Assembly: GCF_947623445.1 (NCBI RefSeq)
Contig: NC_135246.1
Coordinates: 17,839,856-17,903,855, forward strand
DNA: 64,000 bases
Source: Clavelina lepadiformis
Lineage: Eukaryota; Chordata; Ascidiacea; Aplousobranchia; Clavelinidae
Reading direction: 5' to 3'
The translations under genes and the position numbers were made by a program. The notes under the pieces are model-generated. The model made no database searches and was not told where the DNA came from. It was given only the letters and a program-made list of their open reading frames with translations. Shown piece by piece: positions 58,810-64,000 of the stretch (position 1 is its first letter; each line of letters starts with the position of its first letter).

Positions 58810-59692
58810 ATTGATGCACACCGAATACCAAAGGAATAGATCTGCACTACAGTATGGTACAGTTTGATTACTGGCTAGAGTTTAACATATAGCATAGGTT
58901 TATCTGTGGAATGGCATCGGTACTGCAGTTAAAACCGTTGGAATGCCTTGCACAAACTATAAATGGATCTCACTAAATATTTGAAAAGGCTGAAATGAAC
59001 AAAATAGCTTAGTTTTCGATTTCAGCTCTTTCAGGCGTTTGGTGTGTCCGGCATTAGCGCTGCTTAATTGGTCCTGTTTCGTAGGCTTGATAGGCCTATA
59101 CGTTATCTACCTCGGGCTTCTAAGCACTGGAATAGCCGTATGCTTCCTTACTGAATGTAGAGTCAAAGCATGTTCTAAAGACTGCTGAATTGTTGCACAG
59201 TGAAATGCACAATGATGTTTAAACTGGCAATCCAGCTAAGGCTAGACGGTACTCATAGTAGCCAAAAGTCACTTATTCGTGTTTGCAGTGTATTAAGTTG
59301 AATTTTGGTAATTACATGGTGCTTTTGTTCTGTATCAGGTTGAAATAGTTATGCCTTCAACCTGTAGTAATTGCATCAATTATATACACGCGGCATACCA
59401 CTGCTGAACATGTTATGGAAGGTCTTTGTCCGTGTGGTTTTAACTCGTCAACTGTATCGATCCAGAGTCCCAGTGTGGCACAAGGTCAAAGCGTTTCACA
59501 GCAATCAACATGATTTTCTTTATTTGGCGGCTGAGATAGAAATATCTAGAACTTCATATATGTCAATTTAGTTCGCTTCCATTAACCTCACTTAGGTGTT
59601 TGAATTTGTAAGCAAGAGAGGTCTATTCTATAGCTATTGAAAAAGATTGGCCGTCCCCGGTTAGTGCCTGCTATAAATCGTATCATAATCTT
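58810..59692. other. Intergenic region, no gene supported
   Basis: No coding exon, RNA gene or clear repeat seen. Confidence 0.45.
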
Positions 59693-59775
59693 TATCATCG
59701 GACAGAGGAAATTCTTTGACCGATTTATACTTTGTGGTAATCTTTAATTGCTCCAGCCCCACTTATCTGGCTAGC
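59693..59775 (+). repeat. Dispersed repeat family R1, copy 3
   Basis: ATAATCTTTATCATCGGACA then GAGGAAATTCTTT, followed by GTAATCTTTAATTGC and CAGCCCCACTTATCTGGCTAGC. Most diverged of the three copies; it abuts SINE copy D. Confidence 0.45.
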
Positions 59776-59819
59776 TCTTAAGCAAGTTCTGAATGATACA
59801 CATATTTTTTTTGTTGCTT

Positions 59820-59940
59820 GAATTTAAAAATGTTTATCAGAAGCACTGAACTGTAGCAAGCATGATAGTGCTGCTGGGTAATGAACACTGCATAATTGCC
59901 AGCTCTAACCATTCGGCTACAAAGCTGGCTACTACTCAAC
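59820..59940 (-). mobile_element. tRNA-derived SINE, copy D
   Basis: On the - strand: A-box-like TAGCCGAATGGTTAGAGC, then GGCAATTATGC (shared with copy C), a degraded B box, and CATGCTTGCTACAGTTCAGTG (shared with B and C), then an A-rich end. A further A-box-like fragment on the - strand lies near 60370 (TGACCCAGTGGTTA). Confidence 0.5.
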
Positions 59941-61840
59941 ATTGTTGCTTTCTTACATGACGAATTTGCAGAGTACATTGATCGTGTGTGATAGTCAGAG
60001 AACTTCGAATTCCTGAGTAGAGTGAAAGAGCAACTTAAGTTAATGTTAATTAACACTTCAGTCATCCAAAAAGGAAATCCATCTGATATGCATATCAGAA
60101 GCAAAAGGCAATCATTTAATTTGTCTTCACTTCGACAAACGACGGTTCCAATGGTTCTCAAAGAGTGCTAATTGTCGATTAGATGCATTCATGAGTTTGC
60201 AGATAGAAAGAGACTTCCTGCAGCTGATCAACACGGTTGCCCAGACTTGCCATGAAATTGAAATGATAATAATCAGCCTTGTGTATAAGTATCCCTGTTT
60301 TACCATCAGCCTGCTTCCTATGAGCAAGATCTTATTTGTGCACGCAAACTAGATGTTTGAGCTTGAGTCAAGTAACCACTGGGTCATGCTGCCATCCAAA
60401 AATTGATGACCATGTATTCCATGGGGAACGTGGTGGATACAATAGCTGAATATATTGTAATCTTTATATTACAATCTCCTATTTGTATAGGGTTGAGTGG
60501 ATACAATCTTCTCCAGATTGCAGGCAATTAAGTTGCTCTCACGCCATCCTTAGCAGTGTTAAGCCAGTGGGCAATGGGGTATCTTCATTTTATTCATCCG
60601 GCTTGCTTTTTTCCTGAGTCAAGAAGTTTCGGGAGGAGCAATCAAAGTGGCTCTGCTGCATAATGTGCAAGGTAAAGAGTGACTCTATCGCACCGAAGCC
60701 CAGCAGGTTAAATGCTCACAAAAACAGAAAAATTGTCATGCTGTTGGGTTCTTTAGTTCTACATCCAGTCACAGGATGCTGTTTACTATAACAGTGTTAT
60801 TTTTACATTATCGTACGACGGTGCAATGATTTCATCAAGCCAATCTATTGTGGTAATCTACTGTACAGTATACAATTATCACGCACGCATTGGTGAGCGG
60901 ATAGTTACTATTCGTTGTTTTTCCATATTTCTACGGTTTCATTTGTTCTGTGCGTCCTGTACAGTTACTTTGTTATTAACTTAAGCTGCAATCATTCCAA
61001 TTTAAGATTTCATCCTTTACTCATATCCGCATTTTCGTAATTTTGTGAAGCTATATTGGATGCATATGTAATTGTTTTTTTATTTCATCGTCTTCAGTAT
61101 TTTCGTTATTTTGCTTTACACTTTTTGACGGTGCTTTCGTGGAATATACTCTGCTGAATCAAAGCATTTTTAGTGATAATGACTTGTAATGGAATGTTTG
61201 TTTATCGTTCCTTATCCTGTAAGGACGATCACTTCAATTACAATGTTTGTCTGTAGAATTGCTTAATGTCCTCGAAGTGAAATGAGTCTCAGGTCGTTGT
61301 TTCGCTTCTCTTAATCTTAGAATCAATTGTATACCATGACAACTGTATAAACTGGTTATATTGTTTCTTGTTTAAACGATTACATTAAATAAGACATTGT
61401 GACAGCTACATAATAAAGTCGACCACTTTCTATGGTTAACTTCGTAGACTGTGACGCAATGAATAGCTGTAAATGAAAGAATAACTCACGTCACGAATTA
61501 TAACGATACACCGGAAGTCATGCATAGGCGACACGTAACGCAATGCTTTGCTTTGCCGATTTCCGTAGTCTATGCGGCATTCGATTTGCAAGCAATTTTA
61601 TAATATTATCACAGACTCACTGCTGTAGATAATTGGTAAGCTAATTTTCTATTAAGGCACATTTTCTGGGTGAAATTATTCCTTTTTTAAATTGGTTGAC
61701 ACTTACACTAAAAAGCTGTTACAATACATATATGCAAAACTTTGATATGTAGGCCGCACTTCTGCGATTAAGCTAAAAGTCGATGACGGAACGAATACAA
61801 ATGGACGAAACAAGATAAACGGTTTCTTTGTTAACCCTTA
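59941..61840. other. Intergenic region with R2 fragment
   Basis: Contains the diverged R2 repeat at ~60520-60712 (see 22200-22770). Otherwise AT-rich with no gene supported. Confidence 0.45.
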
Positions 61841-61847
61841 AACAGTA

Positions 61848-62566
61848 ATTAGTAGTGCAACAAGTTGCACTTAATTTTAACAAAAGTTGCAGTAAAAAGT
61901 TGCATTTATGCACAAGTTTTTTTAAATTATTAGGGTATGAGATACTCGAAAGGTTCCGTTGAATAACCCAACAGTTTAAGATTCGCAGGGTGTCTGCTTG
62001 CTCCGTTTCTTTCTTCGCTATTCAATCAATCGTGCATACATTTTTACGTTTATGTTTGAAACCTACATGACAGCATTTCGCTGTCAGCTCCTGCAGAGCT
62101 GTCAAATTTGGTACTTTCCCATTTCATGGACGACCTGGCGAGACCGCCGAAAATTACATTTTTAGCCGGTACGCAGCAAGAAAATAACGCAATGCGGAAA
62201 TAATTTTCCACAAAAAGCCAAACAGCAAAGCGATAACCCACCCCTCCCCTCCCCCCAAAACAAGTCAAATACCACACCCCAAACCCCCTAGGTCATACAA
62301 ACTTGATCCAAGGCATTGCAGCAAAATTCAGTGTTGGCGACTTTAACAAAATCAATACTAGAAATAGTTTTATAGCATGTTTTTTAAATCACTCCTTTAC
62401 ATTTTGCGCAATACTTGATAAAAGTTGCATGAAAAATAGAAAAAAGTTGCAATATAAAATTCTCACAAACAACTTAAAACACCATACTACATAAATTTTG
62501 AGTAGTTAGGAAGTTGCCGGAAGCTGCAAAAAAAAGTTGCAAAAACTTGCCCTAGTAATTAGTAAT
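61848..62566. repeat. GTTGCA-rich element with inverted ends
   Basis: Starts CAGTAATTAGTAGTGCAAC and ends TAGTAATTAGTAATTACTG, partly complementary ends. AAGTTGCA-type octamers recur at least six times, concentrated in 61860-61920 and 62415-62550. The flanks show no matching target duplication, so the boundaries and class are uncertain. Confidence 0.4.
62237..62256 (-). other. G-quadruplex-forming motif
   Basis: The + strand is CCCACCCCTCCCCTCCCCCC; the - strand therefore has four runs of at least three G with one-base loops. It is an isolated C-rich patch in AT-rich DNA. Confidence 0.6.
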
Positions 62567-63104
62567 TACTGTTCTGTAACACAAACACCGATTACGGGCC
62601 TCTCAGGCCGTGAGTCATTCGTATCTCAATTCAATACATCGGCAGTTATTCGTTTTGAGAAAATGATTCTCAGCCAAAGTTGCCTATAAAACCACGGATG
62701 TAGCAACAGGAATTTGAATGAATTAATGTTTGACAAACACAACCCTAACTGCCGACGCTCCAAGCATCTCGCTAACCCGATTAGCAGCGCTGACACCTAA
62801 CTATGCACACATATGATATATTTTGGTTGTTGTAGAGTGCACCTAAAAAAGAACACATGTTATTGAGATCCGCTGTACAAATGCAATGTAACTTACATTG
62901 ATTACGATTCTACAGTTTACTCTAAACTACAACCGGGTTTCCAAGGCCCTAAATTGCAATTTGAGGTGTAGGCTACTTTTGTTTTTAGCCTACAAACATT
63001 TTTTTGGACTTATTAATCTTTACAAACCACATTATTTTAGGCATTTCTGGAGCAACAGCTCTAAAAACCATAAAAGAAAAAATTTAAAAGAATTTTCTAA
63101 CTCA

Positions 63105-63455
63105 CCGGGCCTCCCAGGCCCAACTACTTGCGCGATTGAGCTAGTTACTAGCGCAGCGTAGACAGACTGCTGACTATAACTTTTTGCAGGAAATGTTCCA
63201 TTAGACCATTACCATTAAGATTTTTGTATTACACACTACTTTTACCAACAATGTTGTAACTGTTACTGGCTAGAATGTCTGCAGCATTGTAGTTACCCTT
63301 AACACCGATGCAGTTAGTAACTGGTGCAGCGTAGACAGGCTGCTTACTATAACTTGGTACAAGGACCGGTTCATGACCTTTATGCTGATGTGAAGCTTAA
63401 AGAGCGATGTTGTAACTGTTAGTAGCTCCAATATCCGTGGCAGTGTAGTTATAAC
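63105..63455 (-). pseudogene. Sox-like tail remnants, at least two units
   Basis: The - strand reads NYTATDIGATNSYN, then HEPVLVPSYSKQPVYAAPVT and NYNAADILASNSYN, then a second SYSQQSVYAALVTSS. These align with the parent's [20 protein letters not shown] and AGPDVGSSN. No HMG box remains. The remnant is joined to a hAT unit on its right, as at 56.7 kb. Confidence 0.65.
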
Positions 63456-64000
63456 ACTAACTTACTAAATTTTAAAGAAATCAAATCATTGACATTTGAT
63501 GCGGTGGAATAAATAAAACATAACGACAAACAGTCTTGAGAACACTTGCCGATAACTGATAGGCCTAACTGACAGCACAACGAGACATACATTGCGGGTC
63601 CATCCCGTGACGTCCTTACAGAGTAGCGCACATAAGGACCCGCTTTGGAAAGCAATTTATTAATGAAAAAGTTTCTTGTTTTGCTGTTAAAAGTACCTAA
63701 ATTATCTGAGGTACTGTACACAGACTTACAGTGAATTGAAACTACTTTGATATATGGGGTTTATTCTGGATTATTTATCGTAGTATGATTGTGTCTTGCA
63801 GGGCCAGATTAACATTTTGATGGACCTGGAGCTACATGGTAGTTAGAGGCCTGTTCATTGTACCAACCACAATTAAAATGAAATAGCAAAAGTTATACCC
63901 GAAGTATTTATGTATTAAACACACATTCAGAGGACATGTCTTCCGGTTTTGGTCAAAGCCAAGCTTTTAATAGCATCATCGGTGTCTATTTTGTTCGAAA
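63447..64000 (-). mobile_element. hAT-derived unit, copy 3 (inverted, runs off window)
   Basis: Reverse complement of ~56120-56690. At the window's right edge it is still within the hAT C-terminal remnant. Sequence differences from copies 1 and 2 show it is older than their tandem duplication. Confidence 0.75.

Overview
The window is eukaryotic, animal nuclear DNA. It is AT-rich, every protein gene is split by short GT-AG introns (one is GC-AG), and the genes match animal families. A compact deuterostome genome fits best. I favour a tunicate (ascidian) because of the short introns, the close gene spacing, and the mix of chordate-type housekeeping genes with a fast-changing secreted gene and fast-changing HMG-box genes. 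That lineage call is inference; nothing in the window proves it.

Region 1 (1-28.4 kb) is gene-dense. The 3' 18 exons of DHX34 (an RNA helicase of nonsense-mediated decay) run into the window on the + strand and converge with CCDC51/MITOK on the - strand. CCDC51 is divergent from MRPL35. BNIP3/NIX (+), SFXN2 (-) and BNIP1/SEC20 (+) follow. I rebuilt every exon chain by hand. Each keeps frame across all junctions and ends at a natural stop. CCDC51, MRPL35, BNIP3, SFXN2 and BNIP1 are five neighbours whose products all act in or at mitochondria or the mitochondria/ER interface.

Region 2 (28.4-39.6 kb) holds two genes. The first is an eight-exon - strand gene whose C-terminal 155 residues match vertebrate C17orf98 but which carries about 215 extra N-terminal residues. 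The second is an eight-exon + strand gene for a secreted 710-residue protein: Gln/Ser/Leu-rich region, three ShKT domains (one per exon), Asn/Leu-rich linker, CAP (SCP/GAPR-1-like) domain and a Cys-rich tail. All seven of its introns are phase 1.

Region 3 (39.6-64 kb) is repeat-rich accessory DNA. Its centre is a Sox-type HMG-box exon with a huge His/Pro/Gln nonapeptide-scale minisatellite tail and a second 39-bp minisatellite. It is flanked by inverted-repeat arms and followed by at least two broken inverted copies and further C-terminal remnants. Around it lie hAT transposase fragments, a tandem ~1.04-kb hAT-derived duplication, two hAT MITEs with clean 8-bp target duplications (one with its empty site preserved in the sister copy), a tRNA-derived SINE family, and other dispersed repeats.
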